A stretch of 32,784 nucleotides of DNA from JBHHZI01 sp046757965 (GCA_046757965.1 JBHHZI010000016.1:1-32784), one strand, 5' to 3'; positions 16,758 through 24,896 are shown, counted from the stretch's first letter. The notes: a model not told the origin generated them from the letters alone. Program-made: numbers and translations.

Positions 16758-17360
16758 ATGGTGCGACGGTCTTCAGGCTGGATCCGGGGCGTGAACCTGG
16801 GTGGTCTCTCGGTCATTGCGCTGGTTATCGGGTATCTGCTCGTGATCGGCTGGCAGCACTTCTCGTCCCCGTCGGGACCCCAGCGGCCGGCGATGGCCGC
16901 CCCGGCGCCGACCGCGCCGGCGACAGATCCGTCCCCGGCGAGCCCGGCGACGGCGCCGGAAGCACTCGCTGCCTCGGCGCCATCCCGCGGCTCCAGCATG
17001 TCAGTGGTCGGCGGCATTTCGCCCGACGAGCTGGCGCGCATCGCGTCCGGCCGGCCGGCCACCCCGACGGCAGGCGGCGCCCCACCGTCCATCGCCGGGG
17101 AAACGCCGGCCTCCGCTGCGTTTCCGCCCCGCGTCCAGCAGGCGGCCCGTGGGTACCGGTGCCTGTGTGGCTGTCCGCACGACCTGGCCGTCTGTCCGTG
17201 CAACGAGCAGCCGATCGGCGCCGTCACCATGCTGACGTATCTGCAGAAACTGCTCGACTCCGATGCCGACGTCCGCGCGCAGAACGCGGGCATGGTGGAA
17301 CGATACGGCGAGCGCGTGCTTCTCCACACACCGCGCGATCCCGCACCGGCCTCCCGCTGA
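16758..17360 (+). CDS. Membrane-anchored protein with CcmH-like Cys cluster
   Basis: 200 residues: a short basic N-terminus, one membrane helix (about 14-34), a low-complexity Pro/Ala-rich linker to about residue 120, then a small domain with YRCLCGCPHDLAVCPCNEQ. The five Cys at 135, 137, 139, 146 and 148 are followed by a helical segment (AVTMLTYLQKLL). The arrangement is like the Cys-containing helical domain of CcmH/NrfF-type cytochrome c maturation proteins, but with more Cys, so a metal site or a thiol-redox role is equally possible. No other Ccm genes are nearby. It ends 19 bases from the convergent nadK. The family link is tentative. Confidence 0.65.
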   Translation: MVRRSSGWIRGVNLGGLSVIALVIGYLLVIGWQHFSSPSGPQRPAMAAPAPTAPATDPSPASPATAPEALAASAPSRGSSMSVVGGISPDELARIASGRPATPTAGGAPPSIAGETPASAAFPPRVQQAARGYRCLCGCPHDLAVCPCNEQPIGAVTMLTYLQKLLDSDADVRAQNAGMVERYGERVLLHTPRDPAPASR

Positions 17361-17379
17361 GGAGACCCGGCAAGTCGCG

Positions 17380-18246
17380 TCAACCCCACTTGAGCTTGGT
17401 CTTGAGCGTGTCGTAGAAGGTGCGCGGAAACGGACGGAGCAGGCGCAGGGCAAATCGATTGCGCCGGATCTCCATGCGGTCCCCTTCGTTGAACGGGCCG
17501 CCGACCTGACCATCGACCGTGATCTGCACCGGCTCTCGACGCGAGAGGCGCCGGACCGTCACCCGCGCATGGCTTGGCACGACCAGGGGACGGTTTCCAA
17601 GCGCGTGAGGGCATATCGGGGTGATCAGGATGGCGGCGATCCCCGGATGAACCAGGGGACCTCCGGCGGACAGGGAGTAGGCGGTGGATCCGGTCGGGGT
17701 GGCGATGATCAGCCCATCACTCCGGTAATTGTTGATCGGGCGAGAGTCGATATCGATCTGCAGATCGACGAGCCGGGCCAGACGGGCATTGGTGATCACG
17801 ACATCATTGAGGGCCCGGTAGCGGGTGCGCTGCCCGCCGCGCCGGTTCACGGTGATCGACAGCATGAGACGTCTCTCCAGGGTGGCCTGCCCTTTCACGA
17901 CCGTCTCGATGGCGCTGTCCATCTCGGCCCGTCGGGCCTCCGTCAGGAATCCGAGCGTGCCGAGATTGATGCCGACCAGGGGGGGGCCGGTCGGTCCGAC
18001 CTGCCGGGCCGCGGCCAGAAAGGTCCCGTCGCCGCCCACCACGATGACCACATCGGCGCCGCGGACCACGTCGGCCCGGTCGAGACCACACGTGATTGAC
18101 GGACCCCGGACAGACGGCACGTCGGTGAGAACCTGTATCCGGTGCCGGCGGAGGATCCGGACGATCCGGTCGACGGTCGTGTTCGACGATCGAGGTGTGG
18201 GCTTGGCAATGAGTCCCACGGTGCGGATGCGATCACCGTGCTTCAT
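17380..18246 (-). CDS. nadK: NAD kinase
   Basis: 288 residues; phosphorylates NAD to NADP in the cytoplasm using ATP or polyphosphate. It has the GGDGT motif (71-75), NLGTLGFL (94-101), the Asn-Asp pair in ALNDVVITN (147-148), SDG (176-178) and TPTGSTAYSLSAGGP starting at 183, all family hallmarks. Length is typical. The start ATG overlaps the tlyA stop (ATGA), so it is the last gene of the minus-strand chain ymdB-xseA-xseB-ispA-tlyA-nadK. No terminator-like hairpin is visible in the 19-base gap to the convergent gene. Confidence 0.97.
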   Translation of the reverse strand: MKHGDRIRTVGLIAKPTPRSSNTTVDRIVRILRRHRIQVLTDVPSVRGPSITCGLDRADVVRGADVVIVVGGDGTFLAAARQVGPTGPPLVGINLGTLGFLTEARRAEMDSAIETVVKGQATLERRLMLSITVNRRGGQRTRYRALNDVVITNARLARLVDLQIDIDSRPINNYRSDGLIIATPTGSTAYSLSAGGPLVHPGIAAILITPICPHALGNRPLVVPSHARVTVRRLSRREPVQITVDGQVGGPFNEGDRMEIRRNRFALRLLRPFPRTFYDTLKTKLKWG

Positions 18247-19085
18247 GGCGCGTTCTCCGCGGCCCGTCGAATGGCCTCACGACGTTCGGTGCCGGGCATC
18301 GCCACCTGAGGGCAGGGAGGGCGCACGAGGTGGAGAAAGAACTCCCGGTTTCCCTCGGCGCCCGCCAGGGGAGAGGGGCTGACGCCGGCCGTTCCCCAGC
18401 CGAGCGCGGCTGCCGCGGCGGCCACCTGTTCCATCGCATCCACGTGCAGCGCCGGGTCCCGCACGATGCCGCCGCGGCCCACCGACGCGCGGCCGACCTC
18501 GAACTGGGGCTTCACGAGCCCGAGGACCCGGTGGAGCCCGGGCAGTGTGGCCAGGGCGGACAGGATCAAGGCCAGGGAGATGAACGACACATCCACCACC
18601 GCCAGGTCGACATCCTCCGGGGCGGTGGCCATGCTGGTGGCGTGAACCAGGGAATCCGGGTCGAGCCGCCGGGCGTTGAAGTGCTCCAGCACGATCACCC
18701 GGTCGTCGGTCCGTAGCGTCCAGTCCAGCTGCCCGTGGCCCACATCCAGGGCGATGACCCGACGGGCGCCGCGTTGAAGCAGGCAATCGGTGAAGCCGCC
18801 GGTGGATGCACCGACATCGATGATGCTGTGCCCTGCCGGGTCGATGCCGAACGCGTCCAGGGCGCCGGCGAGCTTCACGCCGCCCCGGGAAACATACGGG
18901 TGCGGGGGCGGGGCCACGTCGATCTGGGCAGAGGAGGAGACCCGGGTCCCGGGCTTGTCCAGCCGTTGCCCGTCGACGCGGACACGTCCGGTCATGATCA
19001 AGGCCCGGGCCTTCGCCCCGGTCAGTGCCAGACCCTCCTGGACCAGCAGGTGATCCAGTCGCGTTCGTGTCTTCCCGGCCTTCAA
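18243..19085 (-). CDS. tlyA: TlyA-family rRNA 2'-O-methyltransferase
   Basis: 280 residues. An N-terminal S4 RNA-binding domain (about 8-58, RLDHLLVQEGLALTGAKARA) is joined to an FtsJ/RrmJ-type methyltransferase domain. The SAM-binding loop is VGASTGGFTD (91-100). SRGGVKL (66-72) and VKPQFEVG (191-198) supply the conserved Lys and Glu of the catalytic K-D-K-E set. Family members methylate ribose in 16S and/or 23S rRNA using SAM; in mycobacteria this affects capreomycin sensitivity. The haemolysin name is historical. It overlaps ispA and nadK by four bases each. Which rRNA it modifies here is unknown. Confidence 0.93.
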   Translation of the reverse strand: MKAGKTRTRLDHLLVQEGLALTGAKARALIMTGRVRVDGQRLDKPGTRVSSSAQIDVAPPPHPYVSRGGVKLAGALDAFGIDPAGHSIIDVGASTGGFTDCLLQRGARRVIALDVGHGQLDWTLRTDDRVIVLEHFNARRLDPDSLVHATSMATAPEDVDLAVVDVSFISLALILSALATLPGLHRVLGLVKPQFEVGRASVGRGGIVRDPALHVDAMEQVAAAAAALGWGTAGVSPSPLAGAEGNREFFLHLVRPPCPQVAMPGTERREAIRRAAENAP

Positions 19086-19966
19086 TGATCTCGATCGCGC
19101 ACGAAGCGGGCCAGATATCGAAGAGGATCCGCCGCCAGTCCGAACGGCGCCACGGCGTCAAGCGCCTCGGCCACGAGACGGTCCGCCTCGCGACGGGACC
19201 CGTCCAGGCCGATGAGGGAAGGGAACGTCGCCTTTCCGGCGCGAGCGTCCTTCCCGGCCGACTTGCCGAGGCGCTCGTCCGAACTCGTGACGTCGAGAAT
19301 GTCATCGACGATCTGGAATGACAGGCCGAGAGCGTTGCCGTACGTCTCCAGCGCCGCGATCGACTCGGGTCGGGCGCCGGCGCCGAGTCCGCCGACGATG
19401 ACGCAGGTTGTGATCAATCGTCCCGTCTTCAGCCGATGGACGTTTTCCAGGGCCGATCGATCGAGGGGATGGTGTTCCGCCTCTAGATCCAGGACCTGGC
19501 CGCCCACCATCCCGCAGCTGCCGGTTGCCCTGGCCACACGGGCACAGATATCGCCGCGGTCCGGGCTGTTGATGGACGCGATCAGCTCGAACGCGCGGGT
19601 GAACAGGGCATCGCCGACCAGGATGGCGAGCGCCTCACCATAGACCACGTGGGTGGTCGGCTTGCCCCGGCGGAGTGTGTCATCGTCCATCGGCGGCAGG
19701 TCGTCGTGGACCAGCGAATAGGTGTGGATGAGTTCCATGGCGGCCGCAACATCGAGCATGTCCTCGATTCGCCCCTCGCACGCTCGACAGCCGGACAGGA
19801 CCAGCAACGGACGCAGCCGCTTGCCGCCGGCGAACACCGCATACCGCATGGCCTCGTGCAGGCGCCGTGGATCGGCATCCTCGGGTGGCAGGCACCGATG
19901 CAACGCGGTCTCCACCTGCCGGCGATCCGTCTCGAGCCTGTCGAGAACCGCCCGGGACCCGGTCAT
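19082..19966 (-). CDS. ispA: Polyprenyl (farnesyl/geranylgeranyl) diphosphate synthase
   Basis: 294 residues; condenses isopentenyl diphosphate onto allylic diphosphates to make short-chain prenyl diphosphates for quinones and undecaprenyl carriers. The first aspartate-rich motif is DDLPPMDDD (88-96) and the second is DDILD (221-225). FAGGKRLRP (45-53) is the substrate-binding Lys-Arg segment. The extra two residues between the first aspartates (DDxxxxD) are typical of bacterial FPP synthases. Its position directly after xseB matches the xseA-xseB-ispA order found in many bacteria. The product chain length (C15 or C20) cannot be fixed from sequence alone. Confidence 0.93.
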   Translation of the reverse strand: MTGSRAVLDRLETDRRQVETALHRCLPPEDADPRRLHEAMRYAVFAGGKRLRPLLVLSGCRACEGRIEDMLDVAAAMELIHTYSLVHDDLPPMDDDTLRRGKPTTHVVYGEALAILVGDALFTRAFELIASINSPDRGDICARVARATGSCGMVGGQVLDLEAEHHPLDRSALENVHRLKTGRLITTCVIVGGLGAGARPESIAALETYGNALGLSFQIVDDILDVTSSDERLGKSAGKDARAGKATFPSLIGLDGSRREADRLVAEALDAVAPFGLAADPLRYLARFVRDRDH

Positions 19967-20283
19967 GATCCTGAATCCCCGGAAGGCTCCCCGTCCGGTC
20001 TGAACTCGTCCTCGGCAAGGTCCTCCGTCCGCGTCTTCCCGTCCGCATGCTGCACCAGGACCTCGAGACGTCGTTCCACGGCGGTCAGGCGCGCATTGCA
20101 GCGCCTCGACAGGCCGACGCCTTCCTCGAAGAGGGCCAGGGCGTTTTCCAGCGAGGTCTCACCTGATTCGAGGTGCTCGACGATCTCCTCGAGACGGGAA
20201 AGAGCCGCCTCGAAGCTCGGCTCGGCGCCGTCATCGACGGATTTCCCGGTCGCCGTCGCCTGACGCGTCTTTCCATCAGCCAT
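19963..20283 (-). CDS. xseB: Exodeoxyribonuclease VII small subunit
   Basis: 106 residues. The core SFEAALSRLEEIVEHLESGE, followed by SLENALALFEEGVGLSRRCN, is the standard XseB helical hairpin that packs on XseA. The acidic C-terminal tail is longer than usual and unlikely to be structured. The ATG at 20283 starts eight bases inside the 3' end of xseA, and the stop overlaps the ispA start (ATGA), so translation is coupled. An upstream extension in the same frame runs antiparallel to nothing known and is covered by xseA, so it was not used. Confidence 0.93.
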   Translation of the reverse strand: MADGKTRQATATGKSVDDGAEPSFEAALSRLEEIVEHLESGETSLENALALFEEGVGLSRRCNARLTAVERRLEVLVQHADGKTRTEDLAEDEFRPDGEPSGDSGS

Positions 20284-21715
20284 CTCGAGGCTCCGTGGGT
20301 CGTCTCGACGGAGGGCCCTGGTCGGCGCCACCATCGTCGGAGGCGAGAACCCGGGCATCCAGGTGTCCCCGGTGCAGGCGCACGTGAAGACGCGTTCCCG
20401 GCGGCGCCTGGCTGGCGTCACGCAGCAGCGTGGTTTCTTCTGCCAGGCGCACGAGAGCATAGCCTCTCTCGAGAACCGCCAGTGGCGAGAGCGCCCCGAG
20501 ACGGCCGGCGACACCGGCCACATCGTTCCGGGCCCGCTCGACGCGCCGGCGCAGTGCTGCAACCAGGCGGTCCCGTGTCTGCTCCGCCCGGGTCCGGCGG
20601 AGCAGCGCGATGGCCGCGAGGGAGGCGGGAGACAGGCGTGCGGCAAGACGCACCAGCCGCTCGCGGTACCGCGCGACGCGGCCGGCGACCTGTTCGGACA
20701 GGCGCGCGGTCATCTCGTCCAGGCGCTGGGTGGCCCGGTGGAGACGGGTCTGGATGTGACGGGCCGCAAGGACCGGGAAATGGGATGCTGGCCGGCCCCG
20801 CAGATCGGCGATGGTGAGACGTATCGATCCCGCCAGGCGCCGGGTCAGGCCGTGGACCCGGTCGAGCATCTGCTCGCGGCTGGCCACCACCCGCTCGGCC
20901 GCGGCCGACGGCGTGGCAGCCCGGCAGTCGGCGACCAGGTCCGCGATGGTCACATCCACCTCGTGCCCGACGGCCGAGATGACGGGAATCTGACAGGCGG
21001 CGATGGCCCGTGCGACGATCTCCTCGTTAAATGCCCAGAGGTCTTCGAGGTTCCCGCCTCCCCTGCCGACGATCAGGACGTCCAGCCCGGGAGTCCTCGC
21101 CGCGGTGGAGATGGCGCCGGCGATCTCCTCGGCCGCGCCGGCTCCCTGCACCCGGGTGGGGAACAGCAGGACGGAGACACCCGCGTGCCGTTGCGCAAGA
21201 ATGCGCAGGATATCCCGCAGGGCGGCCCCGTCCCGGCTCGTGACGACGCCGATCCGGCGGGGAACCAGCGGCAGGGACTGCTTGCGGTCCTCGTCGAACA
21301 GCCCCTCATCCGCGAGGCGGGACCGGAGCTGCTCGAAGGCCGCCTGCAAGGCGCCTGCGCCGCGCGGTTCGATGCGCGACACGAGGATCTGGAAGGTGCC
21401 GCGGGGCTCGTAGAGCGAGACCGTCCCTCGAGCGAGCACGTGCATGCCATCCTTCGGCGTGAAGCGCACGGATCGATTGCGGCTCGCGAACATGGCTGCG
21501 GCGATCTGTGCCCCGGCGTCCTTGAGCGTGAAGTACCAGTGCCCGGAACCGGCGAAACGGCGGAAGTTGGAGATCTCCCCCTCGAGCCAGATCGTCCTGA
21601 ATGCTGACTCCAGCAGCGCCCGCGCGCTCCGGTTGATCTCTCGCACCTGATAGATGCGCGGTCCGGCAGCGCCGGTTTCTTCGAGGCTTCCGGAACGGAC
21701 GAGGCGGTGGCTCAA
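20276..21715 (-). CDS. xseA: Exodeoxyribonuclease VII large subunit
   Basis: 479 residues; catalytic subunit of the single-strand-specific nuclease that trims DNA to oligonucleotides. An N-terminal OB-fold (about 20-120: IWLEGEISNFRRFAGSGHWYF) precedes the catalytic domain with RIGVVTSRDGAALRDIL, VGRGGGNLEDLWAFNEE and VISAVGHEVDVTIADLVAD. A long helical region and a C-terminal segment (LERGYALVR) follow, as in other XseA proteins. Length is normal. Start overlaps the ymdB stop (ATGA). Confidence 0.96.
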   Translation of the reverse strand: MSHRLVRSGSLEETGAAGPRIYQVREINRSARALLESAFRTIWLEGEISNFRRFAGSGHWYFTLKDAGAQIAAAMFASRNRSVRFTPKDGMHVLARGTVSLYEPRGTFQILVSRIEPRGAGALQAAFEQLRSRLADEGLFDEDRKQSLPLVPRRIGVVTSRDGAALRDILRILAQRHAGVSVLLFPTRVQGAGAAEEIAGAISTAARTPGLDVLIVGRGGGNLEDLWAFNEEIVARAIAACQIPVISAVGHEVDVTIADLVADCRAATPSAAAERVVASREQMLDRVHGLTRRLAGSIRLTIADLRGRPASHFPVLAARHIQTRLHRATQRLDEMTARLSEQVAGRVARYRERLVRLAARLSPASLAAIALLRRTRAEQTRDRLVAALRRRVERARNDVAGVAGRLGALSPLAVLERGYALVRLAEETTLLRDASQAPPGTRLHVRLHRGHLDARVLASDDGGADQGPPSRRPTEPRDG

Positions 21716-22497
21716 TCGTCTTCCCCGAGGTGAATCGTGCGGATGCCGGTTGCGTGCCCGGTGGCACTGTCGACCGCCGCCACGGTGGCATGGAGTTCCA
21801 CGCCGCGCTTCGCGGTGCGAAAGCGAACGGGCATGCCCGTGGTGAAGCGTTGCAGGATGTCCTCCTTCTGCACGCCGATGACCGAATCGTAGGGGCCGGT
21901 CATTCCCACGTCGGACTGGTAGGCCGTGACGCCGTCGAGAATGCGGGCGTCGGCCGTGGGCACATGCGTGTGCGTGCCGGCGACCAGCGAGGCCCTGCCG
22001 GCGAGAAACCAGCCCATGGCGATCTTTTCGGAGGTGGTCTCGGCGTGGATGTCCACCACGACGACCCGGGTATGTCCGTCGAGGTCTCGCATTTCCTCAT
22101 CGACCCGACGAAACGGGTCATCGACCGGTGGCATGAACACACGGCCCATGACGTTGAGCACCGCCACCGGTTCGCCGCCAGCCGTTTCGCCGACGAACAC
22201 ACCGGAGCCGGGGCACCCGGCGGCGTAGTTGAGCGGACGGAGGACGCTGGGATGGCGGGTGAGATAGTCGAAGATCTCCCGCTTGTCCCAGATGTGGTTT
22301 CCGGACGTCAGACAGTGAATGCCCATTCCCAGGAGTTCCTCGGCGACTTCCGGTGTCAGGCCGAACCCGCCGGCGGCGTTCTCTGCGTTGGCCACCACGA
22401 AATCGATTCGTTCGCGGTCCACGATGCCGTCGAGATGCCGATCGAGCATCCGTCGACCCGGGCGTCCGATGATGTCTCCGATGAAGAGAATATTCAC
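21712..22497 (-). CDS. ymdB: YmdB-family metallophosphoesterase
   Basis: 261 residues from the GTG at 22497, which puts the hallmark N-terminus VNILFIGDIIGRPGRRM at the start. The dinuclear metal motifs are GDIIG (Asp8), NAENAAGG (Glu39, Asn40), GNHIWD (His68), DIHAETTSEK (His151) and GTHTHVPTAD (His176, His178). All ligands are present, so it is probably active. Relatives hydrolyse 2',3'-cyclic nucleotides and influence RNA levels and biofilm formation in Bacillus. Its place directly after rny is the usual pairing (rny-ymdB). The gap to rny is 25 bases. Confidence 0.93.
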   Translation of the reverse strand: MNILFIGDIIGRPGRRMLDRHLDGIVDRERIDFVVANAENAAGGFGLTPEVAEELLGMGIHCLTSGNHIWDKREIFDYLTRHPSVLRPLNYAAGCPGSGVFVGETAGGEPVAVLNVMGRVFMPPVDDPFRRVDEEMRDLDGHTRVVVVDIHAETTSEKIAMGWFLAGRASLVAGTHTHVPTADARILDGVTAYQSDVGMTGPYDSVIGVQKEDILQRFTTGMPVRFRTAKRGVELHATVAAVDSATGHATGIRTIHLGEDD

Positions 22498-22522
22498 GTC
22501 CAGGTGCTCTCCCGCCGGGATC

Positions 22523-24088
22523 TCAGAGCGCGAAGTCCGTCCGGCGTGTCTCGCGCAGCACGCTGACGCGGACCTGACCGGTGTGGTCGACTTCCTTCTC
22601 GATGCGTCCTGCCACGGTCTTGCATATCTCGACGGCATCCTCGTCGGACACCTTCTCGCTCTTGACGAGGACTCGAATCTCCTTGCCCGCACGGAAAGCG
22701 TGGACGGTCTGCACACCGTCCATTGCGCGGGCCACCTTCTCCAGGCGACGCATGCGGGAGATGAACGTCTCGAGATTGTGTTTCCGGGCGCCGGGCCGGG
22801 CCCGGGAAAGCCGGCACGCAAGCCTCGTGAGCGCGGCATCGACACGGCGAGCGGCCACATCCGGGTGAATGGCCGCGATGGCATGCTGGACCTCCGTGGA
22901 CTCGCCGTGGCGGCCGACCATCTCGGCGGAGGCAAGAATAGAGGGAGCCGTGAGATGTTCACCGGTCACCTGGGCGATCTCGTGGAGAAGGCCGGCGCGG
23001 GTCACCACCTCGGGGGACAGCCCGAGTTCCGAAGCCATGGCGCCGGCCAGGTCGGCTGTCTCCCGACAGTGGCGCAGGAGGTTCTGTCCCGTCACCGTGT
23101 GATATTTCAGGCGCCCGACGAGGGGAACTAGCTTGGCGTCGAGGTCCTCGATGCCGAGCTCGAACACGGTGGCGTCACCTGTTTCCGCCATCATCGTCTC
23201 GACGTCCTCACGGGTCTTGTCGACCAGCTCCTCGACCCGCGCGGGGTGGATCCGGCCATCCTCCACGAGGCGCTCGATGGCAATCCGTGCCACCTCACGT
23301 CGGAGGGGATCGAAGCAGGACACGAGAATCGCCCGCGGCGTGTCGTCGACGATCAGGTCGATTCCGGTCGCCATCTCGATCGACCGGATGTTGCGCCCCT
23401 CGCGCCCGATGATGCGCCCCTTCATGTCATCCGACGGCAGTCGGATCACGCTGACCGTCGACTCGATCGCCCCGGTCGTGGGAACCCGCTGCACGGCTCG
23501 TGTCAGCATCTCCCGCAGTCGTTCCTCCATGGTGACCTTCGCCTCTGCGGTGACCCTCTTGATCTCGTCGCGGGCGGCCTCTCTCGCCTCTTCGACAACA
23601 TGGGTCGTGAGACGATCCCGCGCCTCGTCCCGGGTCATGGCGGCGACTTCCTGGAGTTCGGCGCTCAGCCGCGCGGCGGTGGCGGCGGTCTCCGCTTCCT
23701 GACTGGCGAGTTGCGCCTCTCTCCGGGCCATGTCTTCCCGGCGGCGAGCCAGCGCGGCGCTGTGTTCATCGAGTTCCAGGCGCGCCGCATCGAGGTCCTT
23801 TCGAAGCCGGTCGAGGTCTGCTGTCTGCGCGGTGAGGGCCTCACGCTGCTCCTGTTCTCGTGCGGCCAGGTCGGTTTCGATCCGGTCGGCCCGTTCGCGA
23901 GCCTGCAATTCCGCCTCCCGAACCACGGTCTCGGCCGCCTTGCGGGCCTCCTTGGCGATCCGATGAGCCTGGCGCTCGGCGAGAGATCGGCGTCTCGCCC
24001 AGACCAGGCGTCGCAATCCATAGTCGAGGACCAGGACGAGGGCGATCGCTGCCGCCGCCATGAACCATCGGGGATCGAGATCAGTCAT
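22523..24088 (-). CDS. rny: Ribonuclease Y-like protein with degenerate HD site
   Basis: 521 residues, the usual RNase Y length. It has an N-terminal membrane helix (about 8-28), a long charged coiled coil (about 30-180), a KH domain with GREG at 228-231 (MKGRIIGREGRN) and an HD region. In active RNase Y the motif is H..HD..H..HH..D. Here it is His340, then HEIAQ (His369-Glu370), Ser383, IH (407-408) and Cys425. The alignment to Bacillus RNase Y (from memory) is ungapped over this part, so these are substitutions, not a frameshift. The RNA-binding and anchoring parts look intact, so it may be a scaffold or have altered activity. Neighbours (ymdB, 6S RNA) fit the usual locus. Confidence 0.88.
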   Translation of the reverse strand: MTDLDPRWFMAAAAIALVLVLDYGLRRLVWARRRSLAERQAHRIAKEARKAAETVVREAELQARERADRIETDLAAREQEQREALTAQTADLDRLRKDLDAARLELDEHSAALARRREDMARREAQLASQEAETAATAARLSAELQEVAAMTRDEARDRLTTHVVEEAREAARDEIKRVTAEAKVTMEERLREMLTRAVQRVPTTGAIESTVSVIRLPSDDMKGRIIGREGRNIRSIEMATGIDLIVDDTPRAILVSCFDPLRREVARIAIERLVEDGRIHPARVEELVDKTREDVETMMAETGDATVFELGIEDLDAKLVPLVGRLKYHTVTGQNLLRHCRETADLAGAMASELGLSPEVVTRAGLLHEIAQVTGEHLTAPSILASAEMVGRHGESTEVQHAIAAIHPDVAARRVDAALTRLACRLSRARPGARKHNLETFISRMRRLEKVARAMDGVQTVHAFRAGKEIRVLVKSEKVSDEDAVEICKTVAGRIEKEVDHTGQVRVSVLRETRRTDFAL

Positions 24089-24096
24089 CGGGACAT

Positions 24097-24112
24097 CCTC
24101 GCCGGCGCGAGG
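24097..24112 (-). promoter_or_regulatory. Hairpin covering the rny ribosome binding site
   Basis: On the minus strand CCTCGC and GCGAGG pair around a 4-base loop. The 3' arm GCGAGG is the only Shine-Dalgarno-like sequence before the rny ATG at 24088 (eight bases away), so folding would hide it and could restrain translation. Confidence 0.45.
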
Positions 24113-24180
24113 CGTATCGTGCCAGCATCGATTCCGGAGGAGGCGAAGGGTCGCGTGCGGTCGAGAAGGAACCAGCCAAA

Positions 24181-24374
24181 TGACAGACCGCTCGAGCGCG
24201 AAGGAAGAGACCGGGTTGGAGTCTGGATGGCCAGGGTGGATGCCCTGCGCGGCACATCAGGCTTCCCCCACTTCTAGGGGGCTTGCTCACCGCGACGCGA
24301 CGCGGGCTTCCGATCAGTATCGTATCGGCTCACCAGGCGCTCTTCCTTCACGAACCGAGCAGTCATCATTAGAC
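24181..24374 (-). ncRNA. ssrS: 6S RNA
   Basis: About 194 nt, placed between zapA and rny; zapA is the classic 6S neighbour. It folds as a long interrupted hairpin: 24186-24194 pairs with 24356-24364, and 24200-24209 pairs with 24340-24349 (10 perfect pairs), around a large central region. Conserved 6S segments are visible on the minus strand: TGAGCCGATA (24332-24323), and GGTGAGCAAGC leading into a CCCCC/GGGGG hairpin (24281-24265) and AAGCCTGA. 6S RNA mimics an open promoter and sequesters sigma70 RNA polymerase in stationary phase. The 5' end is set from the promoter and the 3' end from the closing stem; both are approximate. Confidence 0.9.
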
Positions 24375-24380
24375 TCCACG

Positions 24381-24410
24381 ATTCTATTGGGCCTCTCCGT
24401 CCAGCGTCAA
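24381..24410 (-). promoter_or_regulatory. Promoter of the 6S RNA gene
   Basis: On the minus strand, TTGACG (24410-24405) and TAGAAT (24386-24381) are 18 bases apart, predicting a start near 24374. The -35 hexamer contains the TGA stop codon of zapA, so the two genes abut without spare sequence. Confidence 0.75.
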
Positions 24411-24691
24411 GCAAGAACCTCGTCGAGCATACGGGCCAGATCTCGGTCCCGTGCAGAAGAGTTGGGGACCACCTCGCCTATCTCATGCCTGTCGAACAGC
24501 TCGCTTGCGATGTTCAGAGCCGCGAGGATCGCCATGTCCGCCGTGTCCACGGTCTCGGTCTGTTCCGCCACCTGACGCATCTTCTCGTCCACGAACCTCG
24601 CGACATCCTTGATGACGGTCGGGTCGCCTCCGCTGCGAAGCGAGTACAGTTTGCCGTGAATCTCCACCTGGACCAGTGTTTGCTGTTCCAT
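24407..24691 (-). CDS. zapA: Cell division protein ZapA
   Basis: 94 residues. The N-terminal strand segment VQVEIHGKLYSLRSGGDP and the helix FVDEKMRQVAEQT, then DMAILAALNIASELFD, match ZapA, which bundles FtsZ filaments at the division ring. GAGGAG lies a few bases before the ATG. It follows the coiled-coil gene by 10 bases and directly precedes the 6S RNA promoter, the same zapA-6S linkage as in gammaproteobacteria. Confidence 0.9.
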   Translation of the reverse strand: MEQQTLVQVEIHGKLYSLRSGGDPTVIKDVARFVDEKMRQVAEQTETVDTADMAILAALNIASELFDRHEIGEVVPNSSARDRDLARMLDEVLA

Positions 24692-24701
24692 TCCCTGCTC
24701 C

Positions 24702-24896
24702 TCAGCCGGTCACATGTTCGAGCATGCGTTCCACGCGGACCCGGATGGTCCCACGTTCTTCCTCGAGTTCGTCGATTCTCTGGCGCGCCGCGGCGAGCTG
24801 AGCCTGGACCTCGTCGAGCTCCTCCCGCAGGCCCTTCACCAGGACCACGACGCGGTGGACGCGTTCCGTCAGCGGGTCGCTTGCTGTCTTGCTCAT
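24702..24896 (-). CDS. Small ZapB-like coiled-coil protein
   Basis: 64 residues, almost entirely one heptad-rich helix (VKGLREELDEVQAQLAAARQ, then RIDELEEERGTIRVRVERML). The start ATG overlaps the pheT stop (ATGA). Its position immediately before zapA, its size and its composition suggest a ZapB-like division factor. Coiled coils look alike, so the family assignment is weak, though the gene itself is well supported by its tight packing. Confidence 0.75.
   Translation of the reverse strand: MSKTASDPLTERVHRVVVLVKGLREELDEVQAQLAAARQRIDELEEERGTIRVRVERMLEHVTG

Noticed and set aside
24060..24575. 171-codon open frame on the plus strand over the 6S RNA
   Set aside because: It crosses rny, 6S RNA and zapA; the RNA structure and promoter on the minus strand explain the region better.
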